Shown: in pieces, positions 33,991 to 47,330 of the stretch
Layout of the letters: each line of letters begins with the position of its first letter
Numbering within the stretch: position 1 is the first letter of the stretch
Assembly (NCBI GenBank): GCA_032209605.1
Contig: JASFXZ010000010.1
Location: 8,639,385 to 8,703,384 of the forward strand
DNA length: 64,000 nt
Direction: 5' to 3'
Origin: Mactromeris polynyma
Lineage: Eukaryota > Mollusca > Bivalvia > Venerida > Mactridae
Program-made: the position numbers and the translations under genes
The notes under the pieces: generated by a model
Told to the model about the DNA's origin: nothing
Databases searched by the model: none
What the model saw: only the letters and a program-made list of their open reading frames with translations

Positions 33991-35294
33991 TACGGTCTCA
34001 TAATTATGAAACAATTAGTATAAACACCGTGGGCATTCAAACCAGAAGTTCCACTTTAAGGAAAAATCGACACAGCTGGAAGAAGCCAGTCTCTATGGCA
34101 AACATCCAACAATATAAGTCACTAAATACTCTGAAGTATGTCTCATCGTGGTCATTGCGGTGTAAGACAGACGATCTCGCCGGCCAACCATTTCGTGTGA
34201 GTTGCTGGTTGCCAAGGTACTCATTGGTGACTGGGCTCGGTGTCAGCTGGCATAGTCGCCATATTGTACAAGCGTGTATAACATGGACTCTCTTGAGAAC
34301 TTTGCAATTGTCTATATGCCATTATATTTGATGTGCAAATATTCGCGCTCACCACAACGATATGGTACAATATCATTCTAATTCGGCTTAGCATACTGCC
34401 GAAAACCATGTATTTAACATTGTCTAAAACATAGTATACATAAAGAAAACGCCCCAAAACAGAGGTTTTAGACTCATCGGTGAATGGAATGGGTATCAAG
34501 TTATCTAAGGTCCATCTGACATGATTATTGGCCTAATCCAACCGATCTTGTATGTAGTTGATATTTATGTCATTAGCCCACCTTGTAGGGATATATGGCT
34601 GTCTTGGACCGGTTGTTGACTTTTCCGTTATACCTGTCTTGCGTTGAGCATGAAAATCCTTCAGCGAACTCGATGAAACATTCACAAACCCGCAATGAGA
34701 CTCCTAGTCTTCTTCTAAAAATTCTTCTCATCTTCACAACACTTGTCTATTCATTCTCTCAATCGGAAACATGACAATTCTGAAAATCAGGGAAATCTTG
34801 TGAAAATGAGGACAAATTCATTGTCTTACATGTAAATTGTGCTAATTTTAATGGTGATGGAAAATATATTGCGAATTCGTAGATAATCGCTGCTTTATAT
34901 TAGTGTAATGACGCCAATACATAGGTTGACATTTTACGACAAAATCAATTATCCATGATGAAGAATTCACTTTTACATTACGTTCATTAAAAGCGATCAT
35001 TACATTTTGACGGAACTATATTAAAGCACTACTTTTAGTAGTATGTGTTTTATCTTACACAGTAGGACAACTTAATACATTTACCCACAGTTCGTCTGCC
35101 TGGCAGACCATAAGGAATAGCTAGGAGAATAAAGGGAACAATAAAATCATTCCATGGTGGTCATAATGTTGTAATTATGGAACAAATACTCACCATCCTA
35201 TCACGACGTATATACGATCGTACGTACAGAAAGCTGCGACGTTGAAATAATGCATCAGCTGTTCGGTTATTTTCGATTGTATATTAAAACATAC

Positions 35295-35525
35295 AGATGC
35301 TTAAAGAGAGAATAAGTTGTTACAGGGAACGCTACATACATAAGACAATGCCTCTCCACACAGACCGTCTGGAAAGAGCAGTCCATAAAACATCAGGCGT
35401 TTAAGGTGATGCAAGGGTTAATATGCAAGGGAACACGGACGCTAGGAATGGCCTGGTCGACCATAAGAGACAACTAAGGAGAATTAATGAGGACATACAG
35501 GGGGGGATTTAATGGTACTGTAACT
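35295..35525 (+). repeat. Dispersed repeat family A, well-preserved copy
   Basis: AGAGAGAATAAGTTGTTACA, GGGAACGCTACATACATAAG, ACAATGCCTCTCCACACAGA, CAGTCCATAAAACATCAGGC, then GAATGGCCTGGTCGACCATA and AGAGACAACTAAGGAGAATT. A fragment with CAGACCATAAGGAATAGCTA lies just upstream at about 35098-35155. Confidence 0.8.
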
Positions 35526-36386
35526 GGATTAACAGTGGTTTATACATCCATTCGTTACAAATATTGTGTGACATCTGCTTTGTAGACGTAAATCTGACGT
35601 TTAATACTCTATAGTTCTCGTTCGTTGACTTTAGGCTTTTTTTAGGTACGTAGTTCATATCGATGAAGATATTTCATAATTAACACTTTTGCTTACCAGA
35701 TTGGTACAATCCTTGACAGTTTGAAATGTCAGGTGTACAGGTTATTGTGTAGATGATGTACTGAATATTGTAATTCATGTATACATCAGGTAGTGTACGG
35801 CGTATTGCAAGTAAGATAACATTCCCTCGACTTGTTTGTCTCTTTCGCGACTAAGCTAGTTTAATTGGTCATAAGAATACCGGTATATGCTTTCATATTC
35901 ATATGTTATGTGTATTATACATTTCAGATAGTTCAGCTATGTGAGGATGCTGGTGAATTCTGACTATACCGCGAGGGGCGTTGCGCCTGTACGACAATAC
36001 CATAAAATGCGATCGTTACAAGAGCTTTGCGCCCACAAGACAAACAATTGACTTATGAACTTCAATTGAATACAATAGACCAGAGATATATTAAACAAAG
36101 TTATCGGAGAGGTTTTGACAATGCTATCTGCCTCATTGAACTATTCGAGATGTGAATCGGTCGTCTTTTGTAAAATGCTTCCTAAATAACTATACTTTGT
36201 TGCCCATGAGATCGGTGGTTGGAATTTACCCCGGTTTGATAATTCGTGACAAAAGTTGTCATTGACTTGCAAAAAAAGAGGATAGTTCGTCTCAGATTAC
36301 TGAGTTTAACTCCAAACATAAATGTCATACAATATATAGATCACCTTGCTGAAGTTGAAATTTGCTATCCCATGAATACATTTATA

Positions 36387-36570
36387 TACAGTGAAATATA
36401 AGACCACCATTGGGACCCTTGGCAACTGGTATTTTTATTGATGTGGTCGTAATCTTGAGGTTGAATAAAGAGTAAAAAGTAACTAACCAGTAAAAATGGA
36501 CTTGAAAATGTGCTCATAATTTTGAGGTGGTGTTATTATTGAGGTGGTATTTAAGTGACATTTTACTGTA
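36387..36570. mobile_element. MITE family B copy 4
   Basis: TATA then TACAGTGAAATATAAGACCA at the left, GTGACATTTTACTGTA then TATT at the right; inner ATGGACTTGAAAATGTGCTC and ATTTTGAGGTGGTGTTATTA. The flanking bases fit a TA target duplication. Confidence 0.85.
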
Positions 36571-36965
36571 TATTACCGTATATTACTGTCGTGCAATTAA
36601 GATGCAATTTTCAATATTGATTTGGATGACAATGAGTACGCAAAAAATTAAATACTTTATTGGTGATTATAACGTTTATTTATTCATTTAACCTTTTCAA
36701 TATAATTATCAAAGCATAATTTGTGTATGAAGTGTAAACGTGACATTTAAATGATTACATTCATCCAGTAATTAAACAATGATGCTCGAACAAATCACAC
36801 AAAATGACGGAAAATCACAGAAAATCTATAGTAATCAGAAAAACACAGACACTAATTCTCCGTTAGGGAAGTACTTGTCTGTGTTACTGTAACTGTAATG
36901 TGATGTTTCGCGCGTCTCCTGAAATCACTTCTGTCACTAGTGGCGTATCCACGCTCTTAATAAAA

Positions 36966-37204
36966 TGATCGCTGCTATGGGATGTACAACCTCTTCTGTA
37001 AGTGACGTCATTTTAAGAAAACGCAACATATGATGTCACTATTTGCAAGCAGGACACAATATTTACTCCATATGGTCACTTCGTTTTCATATTGCCATAT
37101 GGGGCAAATATTGCTTACTGTCAGTACATTGTGACGTCACATGTGACTTTTTCTAGTTATGACGTCACGTATAGAAGAGGTTGGATATCGTACAGCGGTG
37201 CTCA
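36966..37204. mobile_element. MITE family C copy 6
   Basis: TGATCGCTGCTATGGGATGT ... ATCGTACAGCGGTGCTCA, 239 bp, near-palindromic, with three exact TGACGTCA sites. Same internal orientation as the copy at 10746. Confidence 0.88.
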
Positions 37205-37469
37205 AGTACTGTCTCATCAACTACATCTGAGATATCAAAGCACTGCGTGATTATAGGTTTATCTGTCAATAGAAAAAAACATGAACAGACAAAACGATAT
37301 ATAAAGGTACATGCATTAGAGAAAAACTTCAGAAGGCTAACAGACGATCAGTTAACGCTCTCTCTGTTTGTTTTAAAACGAAGGCACTAAAGGCATTTTT
37401 GAGTGTCATTTTAATGTACTAGTGGTGTAGACTATTTTCCAATAAAATGATTTACGTAACCAGACACAA

Positions 37470-37690
37470 GTAAGATTATGTTGTTACAGAGAAAGCCACA
37501 TACATCAGACAATGCCATACTACCCAGGTTCCAATGAAAAACCTGCCTACGAAACTTTAGGGTTTATATATATATATTTATAGAAACTGGGAAGTAAGGA
37601 AATTCTGGCTATCAAAAACAACTTTGGCAAAATAAGCGGACAACTAGGCTGGAAAGGGATAAAATGAATGGAATGCATCACTTAAATAAG
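37470..37690 (+). repeat. Dispersed repeat family A, diverged copy
   Basis: ATGTTGTTACAGAGAAAGCC, ACATACATCAGACAATGCCA at the start, ATAAGCGGACAACTAGG and GATAAAATGAATGGAATGCA later; the middle is replaced by a TA-rich run. Confidence 0.5.
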
Positions 37691-37909
37691 GACACACTTA
37701 CTTAGCCATTACTCGCTCATTTCCATGTGAAGGTGACTTTATCTACCTGAAACAATATTCATTGACAAATGAAAATGAGACACATCGTCGGAAATCAATA
37801 GTCATGAAGACCCTGACTGGAAGTGGAATCGAAGTATTTTGACAATTAAATAAAACAATTGAATATCGAGCTGGCTTAAATATCGGCTTTCAACACTCGT
37901 CATGTAAAC

Positions 37910-38515
37910 GTTATAAACATAATCTGAAACTTTGAATGTCAAGCTGAAGTGTTTTAATGATGAATGTCGAACGCCGAGCTAGCTCGACATACATTTTGTA
38001 CTTCGATTTCATAAAGAGCCAGGTCGAAATTCAAATTTTGCCATCAAACTTGAGTAAACATTGAATGACAATTGATGACCGCCTAGCAAGCGCGACATGC
38101 GAAGATTGCGATTAAGTTACGTATGGTTCGAATTACGAATGTTGAGCAGCTGTTCAGATCGACATTCGAAGTTTCATGGTTAAATTCCGTTGAGTTTTAA
38201 TGAAGAACGTGGAAGGTCGAGCCAGCCCGACATTCAAATTTATAAAGTTTGAATGACGAATGTCGAACGCCGAGCTTGTTCGACATTCAATGTTTGTGTG
38301 TATCATTCACATTTTGAATGTCGATTGTCGAACGTGGAGCCCAGATCGACATTCATTTGTAACTTAATTGTGGTAGAGTTACAATGACATAATTCTGTTG
38401 AGCGCCAAATTTGCTCAAAATGTGTGCGTATATTGAATGTCGATTACCGAACGTCGAGTCCAGACCGACTTTCCACCTTTTGAATATGGATTGCCGAACG
38501 TCTAACCAGTTTTAC
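37910..38515. repeat. Cluster of palindromic GAATGTCGAACGCCGAGC units
   Basis: Seven or so units, each of the form TGAATGTCGAACGCCGAGCT ... GCTCGACATTCA, irregularly spaced by 45-90 bp. Individual units can fold on themselves (for example 38243-38290). No coding content. Confidence 0.75.
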
Positions 38516-38999
38516 ATCCTGTTCTTTTGGAATTTGATGTTTTTAGATTGTTGTCGTTTTGGGATATATCACACGTGAGAAGTCCTTAAGCTAGTGATTT
38601 CAAATTTGAAATTCAGGAAAGCGGTAAATCTGTTGTCCGCTTATCCATTCTGGTGGCGTGCTTACTTTGACAAAAACCGATTACACGTTGATGTGTACAA
38701 GAAAAATAGATAACCTAATAGAAAGAAGCTTTTACAAAAAAGGACAATGCCATCTAACCAATAATGAAATATAATTTACTTCTGGGTATGGTCCGCATTA
38801 CTTCTGAGTAAACTTAGGAAATGGTTATGAACCATCGATTTTTTGCAATAGCGGGAAAAAAACTAAAAGATTATTATTCAAGAATTGATCAAAGAAAGTA
38901 AACTCCTGCTTTTCGTCTAATTAGCGTGACAGTGGAGAAAGTTTCAATTATTTAGAGAGTAACACGATATTGTGAATAATAGATGATAAGTTTATTTCC

Positions 39000-41000
39000 A
39001 TAAAGGCACAACTAGAATCTACTTAGTAGTTTGATAAACGAATCAGCTGTTTTGTAATATTTCCAAATGAGTCTAACCGCACGCTCATGTGTTATACATT
39101 CACTTGCTGATGCAAGTAATGTTTATTCTTCTTGGTTCTCGCCAATTGATGTAACTAATAACGTAACATGACTAAATATGGGAGAAATCTCATCGGCATA
39201 AATTAATCAATTTTATTACAATGTTTACCACTCTGATCTTTATTTAGTGTGTCCATGCATGCAATGCACCTTGATTAACCCCGTTTTCTGTGTCTGCTTA
39301 ACGTTCGGGTATAACTAGAATTGAAGGTAAACAATGTTTCAATTTATGTACAGTGGTAGCTAAACAATGTGGCATCATAAAAAGTGATGCAGCTTAACAT
39401 TATACATATTCTACATAAAATATATCATGTTACTTAGCAACTAACATACCCTCACTAAAAACAGCTCAAAAGATTTATAAAAAAAACTTATAACCCTTGC
39501 TATATTTAAATTATTTTATGTAACAAATTAGAAATTCGATATCGACAAAGAATATGTAAGCAGTTTTTTTAATTTATCAGTTTGTTTAATGTTACATAGA
39601 ATTGCTTGATAAGCGGCAAAACGAGACGAGCATCTGGACCAGACTACGAATATAGACTGTGGCATTAAAACGCGTTGATGTAGCTTAATTAGTTCGTGCA
39701 CTTGAACTAAATCATTCCTTCGCCATAGGTGGACTAAGTTCGACTGATTGCTACGGACGTCGTTTCCAACAGGTTTTGTCTTTGAAATTGTGCTTTTTGT
39801 TAAAACACTGAAAACATTGATAGCCATGATTTTAAATTGAAAATTTGAAGAAATAATCATTATTTGTTGAAATGTTTTCATTAGTTGAAACTGAATGCTA
39901 GAAATTGAAAATAATAATCTTTATTCATTTTATTGGCAAACGTTGAAGTTTTTAAGTACAAATACATGTAGTGTGTCTGTTAAAGCCACAACTCTAGAAT
40001 GTCGTGATTTTTGTTGTCATATAATATAAAGAATACATTGTATTATTATTTGACTTTAATCTAAATCCTTTGTAAAACAATTCAATTTATGTCCGACACT
40101 TTTGCCCTGAAACACTAATATGCCAATAGAACAAATGATTTTACGTTTATTTTCCTTTTTCTAAGAGGTTAAATGTTACGATTCTTTATTGAATCTGGCT
40201 ACCTTACGCACATTGTTTTATATTTTTTCATTTCTATGCATGTTTTTATTTGGCTTTCAAGCCATAACCGCGTCAATGAACTTATTTTGTAGCTTAATGT
40301 ACATGTAGAAGTCGACCAATAATTGCCACATACAAAGTGCAGTGTACCTCAAAAGCTCAAGGAAGCGTGCACAATGTATATGCATGTTAACAATAACAAA
40401 ACAAATGGGCCGACAAAACATGGATTACAAACATAAATTTTACATATAATCTTAAAGAAAAATTCAAATAAAGTTGATTTCCAAAATTGCAAGAGCAGCA
40501 CTGAGAAGACGGCATTCACAAAGAAAGACCGGAACCTAGGGTGAAAATGAAAATAAATCATCTCGAGTGGTTATAAATTAAAGTTAAGTAGAGCAGAAAT
40601 GAGGAACATAATGACTAAATTTAGGGATATGCAATATAATTAAACTGCATAGAGGAGGTTATGGAACAGAACTGTAACGAACAACAATTTGACATGCGGT
40701 CTCACAACTTCAGAAATCAAAACATGTTTAAAATTAATAAATAAGTCTAGAAGGAAATAACATATACAAAGTGAACACTCAACCCAACAGCTCAATGAGA
40801 TATACATACAGTAAACAGTTACATAATCGAACATAAGCATAATTAACGAGTGAACACTGGAATATCGTCTTGGAATGGTCAGTCGAAAAAATGCCAAAAA
40901 AGGTTTAAGCCTGGATTAACCACTTACTCCATAAAGCCCTAAGGCATTTACATACAGAGACGGTACACTGTCCAAACAAAAGCTATAGGAACTACTACAA
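39000..41000. other. Non-coding, nothing clear recognised
   Basis: AT-rich. A 117-codon minus-strand frame at 39528-39881 shows no recognisable motif. A short repeat motif ATTGCCACATACAAAGTGCA is at about 40322. Confidence 0.4.
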
Positions 41001-41019
41001 CCATTCTTTTATCAATGTT

Positions 41020-42310
41020 CATCAAGCTCTGATACAACGAAAGCATCCATAAAGAATCGACTACAGGTGTAATCATCAAGATACCTAAAGAAAACAACCT
41101 AACATCATGTGACAATTAGTGAGGTATAACTTTACTATCAATATCCTGCAAAATTGTCATACAAATATCCATACACATATTGGTAAAGTTGTTGACTGAA
41201 AATTAAGAGTAGACGGTATAAAGAAACACAGATCACATATTGACCATCCGAGATATAATTCAACCAAGTTTGGAATGCCAGACCAAGAAAATACAATATT
41301 GTATAGACTTTAAAAAGTATTCGACAGGATTACTGAAGAATCGAGAATGTTTGTGGAAAATTCTGGAAGTATATGACCTACCAGAATAGATTAATATTCT
41401 CATGAAGACATTCTATCACAACTATGAATGCTGCGTCATTTACAATGGTGTCCAATCAAATTGGTTTTGTGTCAACATAGGTGAGAGACAACAGTGTATG
41501 TATGTCTTCTCTTCGTTATGGCGATAGGCTGGTGCATGAGAATAACATAAGAAATATCAACACATAAATTAGATGAACTTCAGAATCATTTTTAGAAGAT
41601 TTTGCTCATGAAATCCGTCTCAGTTCATGTAAAAGAAACGTATACAAGAAATGACCTCGAAACTAGAAACAGCTGCTTAATCCAAAGGACTTGACCTAAA
41701 TGTGATAACGACAAAAATATGACGATAAAAATGCTTGCAGAACATCAATACAAGTCGAAAACATGACTTTGAAATGGTAGAAGACTTTAATTATCTTGGA
41801 TAACGAAGACGGAACAAAAATACATAAAACCAAGATTTAAGAAGGCAATACCACCTTTCTGTCAATTATGACTACTGTGCAAACTGGAAAAAAATCACTG
41901 AAATCCAAAGTCAAAATATTTAATAGGAATGTAAAATCAATTCTACTCAATGGATCAGAATGCCGGAGGCTCACATAAAAAGTCATGAAGAAACACTACA
42001 TTCCATTACAACTGTCTTAGAAAAGTATGTATAATATTCTGGCCAAGAACAATTTCAAGTAAAGATCTGTGGAAGGTATTACAACAAACGAGGTGGAAAT
42101 GCATTAGCTTGTAATGAGATTAGACAAGGATCGCCCACCATATGTTACATAAAGATGAGCAACACATGTTAAAAGAAAACAAGGGAGGCCTAAAGAGTCT
42201 TTGAGACGAATGGTGGAAAAAGAACTGAAGGAGATGGGAATATAGTGAAGGGAAAGAGAGAAGAAAGTGTTGGAATGGAAAACATCCTAGCAAAACATAA
42301 CCTTGTCACA
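41020..42310 (+). pseudogene. Decayed non-LTR retrotransposon (LINE), reverse transcriptase and C-terminal part
   Basis: Translating in shifting frames gives pieces in the order of a LINE ORF2: GVIIKIPKENN, then GITLLSISCKIV, then LWKILEVYDLPE and CCVIYNGVQSNWF (RT palm), QEMTSKLETAA with SKGLDLN, VEDFNYLG, KINSTQWIRMPEAH region in place of the usual VLLYGSE stretch, and the C-terminal ARHMLHK-like piece before a basic tail. Many stops and frameshifts; the catalytic YADD-like motif is not intact. It is dead and truncated at the 5' end. Clade is not assigned. Confidence 0.75.
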
Positions 42311-42766
42311 ACGTTGTGGCGAATTTTAGATTGTTTGTATGTTATAAACATGCGTTTGTTTAATACAATAGGTTACAACAAGCAGATTTTAAGTTCTCCA
42401 AATCATCTGACCGTAATTAGGAATTGTTGGTTCTTTGTAATAAAACTGAAAGCTTATACAACAGTAATACAGGCGTGTAGGTGGGGTAAATACGAACAAC
42501 AAACGTCAGTCAAATGTAATAGTAACACTATAAAGACACACATATCGGATAATGTCTTACCTTGTATGATGAATTCAAGTTATCGTTCTGTATATATCAA
42601 ATTAAAGATATCAAAATGAACAGAAAAAACAAAGAATATTCAGCAATAACAGGGATTTTTTTCATTGAAAGCATTATGAGAAATTAAACTTTATGTATAT
42701 AATATACCATGAAGTAAAGACATTGAGATTTTATACTCATATGTATTGTTCCTAATTCGAAAAGGC

Positions 42767-42996
42767 TAACGTTGTCACAACGTTAATGCAACGTTAAAAA
42801 CGTTGTCTCATCACTTAAAAATAATGTTAATAGTTGCAAATCATTTTAAGAAGCTTGCCTTGAAGTATTTATTCCATTACTCATATTGTTGAATGACAAT
42901 TAGTGGAAACTATTTACACATTGATTTAGTTGTGACAACGTTATATTATAACATAACCATGATACAATAACGTAACGTGTTTGCTGGGAAGGCGCC
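42767..42996. repeat. AACGTTGTCACAACGTT inverted element
   Basis: CTAACGTTGTCACAACGTTA at the left and TTGTGACAACGTTATATTAT at the right, with ACGTAACGTGTTTGCTGGGA at the end. A related piece, CTTGTCACAACGTTGTGG, is at about 42301. Probably a MITE; ends not fixed. Confidence 0.45.
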
Positions 42997-43454
42997 AGAT
43001 GGTATCAGCCTTATGTGTAGACATACAGGAAGAGGATTAAATAAGTTAATGAAAACTCAACGGGAATCCAAGGATAGTTGGTCTCAAAGCAACGAAAGTT
43101 TTAAATGGAGATCTTAATCCATCTCAAACTCCAATGATCGAGAACCGATACCTTTTATTTTGGTGCTGAAACTGAATTTCAGTATACCAATAAAAACAAA
43201 ATGTTAATTTTAAGAAAAGTTACAATCACTTATAAAGATTATATTCTTTAGGGACAAGTGGTCCTTTTGTTTAAATGTTATGATTTGTTTACGTAATATT
43301 CAAATGACCTGTAAGTTCAACTTGGACATTCTCAAAGGTGCAGTTTGAAAACGTTAATTTCCTTGTGACTAGATTGTGTGGCCTGTACTCAAAGAAATGA
43401 GAAGAGTAAATAAGTTAAAGTCTACAAAACTCTAAACCGACATGACGTTCCAAG

Positions 43455-43772
43455 TCTGTACACAAATGATTTTACAAGCATTTAACATCCTTCGCAGAAA
43501 CTTTAGTGAGTGTATTTATGAGGCATAAGTGACTGTGTAATTGAATTTCTCCGGGCCATACTTAATTTTGATCAGAATAAAACACCAACGCCGGTGCTTA
43601 ATGTTTAGCAAATAAAGATCAGTTTTCTCATCCCTGCAACGGAAATAAGAACCGCAGATCATGATTACCTTACTGCGTCGTTAATAAAAGTTAAATACCT
43701 ACAGACGTCAAGAAAGTCACCGACTAGAAGTTTAGAAGGTAATCAGATGGCAAAAAGTCTGTCAGTTGATTT
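43455..43772 (+). repeat. Foldback structure, left arm (about 318 bp)
   Basis: Reverse-complement match to 47034-47330, e.g. GAGTGTATTTATGAGGCATA, ACACCAACGCCGGTGCT, GATCAGTTTTCTCATCCCTG and AATCAGATGGCAAAAAGTCT. Identity is high, with one indel of about 21 bp near 43705 (ACAGACGTCAAGAAAGTCAC present only here). Confidence 0.92.
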
Positions 43773-44519
43773 ATATAATGAAACTTGGTTTTTCTTCAAG
43801 ATATCTTAGATCGATAGAACATAATATATGGAGCTCTATACTGTCAGGACCAGTATTCCAATAGTGACATTATCTGTGTGGCGTTTCGACAGACAGGAAC
43901 TATTAATTAGGATCTACACCATTCAAGCCTTTCGAAAAATACAGAAATTATACAATTCCAAGTATGTATTGTTCTACGTTTTAATATGTAATAATAATTT
44001 TTCAAAATTATTTTGTTTGTACTTTTTTTGGAGCAATCAGAATTTTATAGTATTCAAATAAGCTAGTCTTCATAGTTTGACAAAATACGCATTTTAACTT
44101 TTTCTTTATTTTTCTGATGAAGTTTTATTTTCAGGAAAAAAAATAAATTTGAAAGATATCGTTAAAACGAACTTTCTAATTTGTGTTGTCTTTATGACGG
44201 GTCTTAAATTTAATTTCATGGAAGGCCACCTGACGCACTTTTTGTTTTCTGATTCTGTTTGCTCCGTGTAATATTTATCTGCTGGTCTGTATAATAATAT
44301 CCATGTTATACATTAAATGTCATGGTATTGTGTGACAAACAATAGACGATTATTTATTATTTTGTTCCATAAACTCTCTGCTGACTCATTCCTTATTGAA
44401 ACAGGATGTCGAACGAACGTGACTTTTTGTTGTATAATTTTCGAGTTCATAAAGGGGATGCTTCTTTTTCGATTTGTGTAGCGTTTTGCCACTAGTTGCC
44501 AACGTAATTTTGCTTGTTC

Positions 44520-44745
44520 CGTGATGTATGCTTTCCATTAAATTCCCCATTGTTCGTCCTCCTTAATTCTCCTAAATGGTCAGCCAGCCGTTCCTTGCAC
44601 ACCTGTTCCCTTGCGTATTTACCCTTGTACCTCCTCAATGCCTGATGTTTTGTGAACTGTTGTTTTTCCGGAGGTTTGTGAGGGTATGCATTGTATTGTG
44701 TATTTGACGTTCTCTGTAGCAACTTATTCTCTCTTTTTGACAAAA
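44520..44745 (-). repeat. Dispersed repeat family A copy inside the foldback loop
   Basis: Minus strand: AGAGAGAATAAGTTGCTACA, GAGAACGTCAAATACACAAT, CAATGCATACCCTCACAAAC, AAAACAACAGTTCACAAAAC, ATTGAGGAGGTACAAGGGTA, then GGCTGACCATTTAGGAGAAT. Confidence 0.75.
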
Positions 44746-45031
44746 TCTTAATAAAACAGTAATGAAATATCTGACAAATATTTCGTTTATTTCGAAGTAA
44801 ATCTAGACGTGTACGATGTCCAAATGTGCCAGTGACTCGACATCTGATAATAGAAATATAAGCATAAGCTGTCGGCTTTTACTTTTCAATGCTTGTACTT
44901 AAAATAAAAATAAACAATATATTTGTGTGTCAATACCATTTAGAAGAAAAGTTTAGATCAAATCTCGTGTTATATACGTGCCTCATTTATCGATATACGG
45001 GGAAATCATTGTTACCATCTATTTGTTGTAA

Positions 45032-45425
45032 TAGGGGTGTCATGATATTCCGGTATATTGCAATATTGCCAAACTGTATTGAACCTCGATTTGAATTAAT
45101 GTTACGTTTTTGACGATACTTTTTTCTTCTTACTACTAAAAAAAACTTGCTAGAAATCCTGATATATGAAATTATCTAGTCCCGCAAACACTATATTAGT
45201 CACAAATCATGTCAATAGCTGAAATAAGATTGATAACTATTTTGTTTAAGCTGACGTATGTTTAGTTTTGCTACACATTTGAGTCGTTTGGAGATGAATG
45301 AAATTGTTCAAGTTCTACAACAATGGCTTAGTTTAATGAAGCAATATATCGTGGTACAAATCGCAATACGCTGTTAAAGTATTGCATTTATCGCGGTACG
45401 CTTCAGGTCTATTGGGACACTCCTA
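45032..45425. mobile_element. MITE with TAGGGGTGTCATGATA / TATTGGGACACTCCTA ends
   Basis: Left TAGGGGTGTCATGATATTCC, GGTATATTGCAATATTGCC; right CAATATATCGTGGTAC, TTATCGCGGTACGCTTCAGG, TATTGGGACACTCCTA. The ends are imperfect inverted repeats about 15 bp long. The style is like hAT-type MITEs, by resemblance only. It is nested in the foldback loop. Confidence 0.55.
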
Positions 45426-46124
45426 ATTTGTACACTATTAACAAGCATTAAGTAATTTTAAAGTAATATTATGCGCATGTTTTGTTCGTTTTTTTACATA
45501 AACAAACATGAACATATGTTTGATATAGTTGAAAGGTCAATAAATATACATTTTCGAAGAATACACCAATAATGTACAATGTATTCCTCTTTGTTTCATG
45601 TTTTCCGGTAGCTCACTGCGGAATATCGGTGAATTATTTACGATGAACTCACGGTGAAATTATAAAAGCGATAATTTTAACAAGCCTGGAATTTTCTGAA
45701 GTTCTGTGCGTGCACAAGCTACGAAACAAGATTTTATGAATCTGTATTATATTGCAGTTGTTCTTAAAGATGTTTTAGTCAATGTAGCAACTACGCTGGA
45801 CGAAGTCCGTCACATAGTTTACGCTCAGAAAGGCCATATACATTTTTAGATATTTTAGGAATATTAGTTTTCTAGAATGCAATGTAACATTCAATGCGAC
45901 AATTTGTTTATTTTCTCTACAGTTAATAATCGAATGCATTCATAGGAAAATATTCATAAAATATTCATGGTCACGGATGTGAAAAGGCAAACACAAAGAA
46001 TTGTGGTCTTTTCAGTTATGGTACATGATGCTGATATGCACACAAACCATTATTGTCCTCGGCGATTTAATGCCTTCTTCGGTGAATATCACATCATGTA
46101 TAGCATCTGAAAAGTCAATAATTG

Positions 46125-46720
46125 TATAGTAAACCCGCTTATTTGATGAATATTTCTTACAAGAGACTTTACCCGTTTATTTCATGGATAGTTCTTATCA
46201 GAGGATTTTATATAATAAGTAACTCTTCAGCTGTTGTACAGGATGTGATAAGCACCGAGAAAAAAGCAGCTTAACGTGATATTCAACCTATGAGCCGAGT
46301 ACTTTAATTCAAATAAATGGCGAACCGATGTTAATCCATCGTTTATATACCTGGCATTTGGTGTTCACGTGAAATTATCTCTGTAACTGAACCGCTTGAA
46401 TTCACTAGTCCTGGACATTCGAAACGCGCTTCGGTCATTTCCATAGCGTTGCTAATAAATAAGACGGACATATAAGGAAAGTTTAATGGGATTCCCTGTT
46501 GCTATTAATAAACCAGTAAACATCACTGAATATCGCCAATTACGAAATCGAAATAACTAACCCCGGACCAATCAGAAAGTGTTTATTTATAGATCATATA
46601 ATAAACTCGCTGCTCATAAGATAAATCGTTCTTATCAGAGAATATACCCGGTGAGTTCATAAATAATTCTTATCAGAGACTACACAATTTTAGATCATGA
46701 AAAGTCCTCCAAGGTTTTCT
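46125..46720. repeat. Scattered TTCTTATCAGAGA repeats
   Basis: Copies of a motif of about 40 bp: ATTTCTTACAAGAGACTTTA, AGTTCTTATCAGAGGATTTT, CGTTCTTATCAGAGAATATA, AATTCTTATCAGAGACTACA, each next to CCCGTTTATTTCATGGAT- or CCGGTGAGTTCATAAAT-like text. An old low-copy array in the foldback loop. Confidence 0.6.
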
Positions 46721-47033
46721 TAAATAATTCAAGGTATAGAACATTATGTTATTCTACATGTTCGCCACTTGCATTTGGAATTCATCTATATGTGGCATGG
46801 AGAATTGATTAACAAAGTCAGACAATCGCATGCATCCAGAGTTAAATTATTAATTAACGTCCATATACGAGTACAAAGGTCTTCTATTTATACTGTAAAA
46901 TTCAGGGTAATTAACAATTCAAGGCTATGAGATAAATATGGCTCGTTCCTTTATGTCTCAAAATAAGATGAATAATAGAATGTATGAACACATAATGCAA
47001 GAATATCAATTTGAAACATTATACACATACTTG

Positions 47034-47330
47034 AAATCAACTGACAGTCTTTTTGCCATCTGATTACCTTCGAAACTTCTACTCAGGTATTTAACTTTTA
47101 TTAACGACGCAGTAAGGTAATCATGATCTGCGGTTCTTATTTCCGTTGCAGGGATGAGAAAACTGATCTTTATTTGCTAAACATTTAGCACCGGCGTTGG
47201 TGTTTTATTCTGATCAAAATAAAATATGGCCAGAAGAAATTCAATTGTACAGTCACTTATGCCTCATAAATACACTCACTAAATTTTCTGCGAAGGACGC
47301 TAAATGCTTGTAAAATAATTTGTGCAGAGA
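47034..47330 (-). repeat. Foldback structure, right arm (about 297 bp)
   Basis: Inverted partner of 43455-43772. The loop between the arms is about 3.26 kb and has no transposase-like ORF. Confidence 0.92.
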
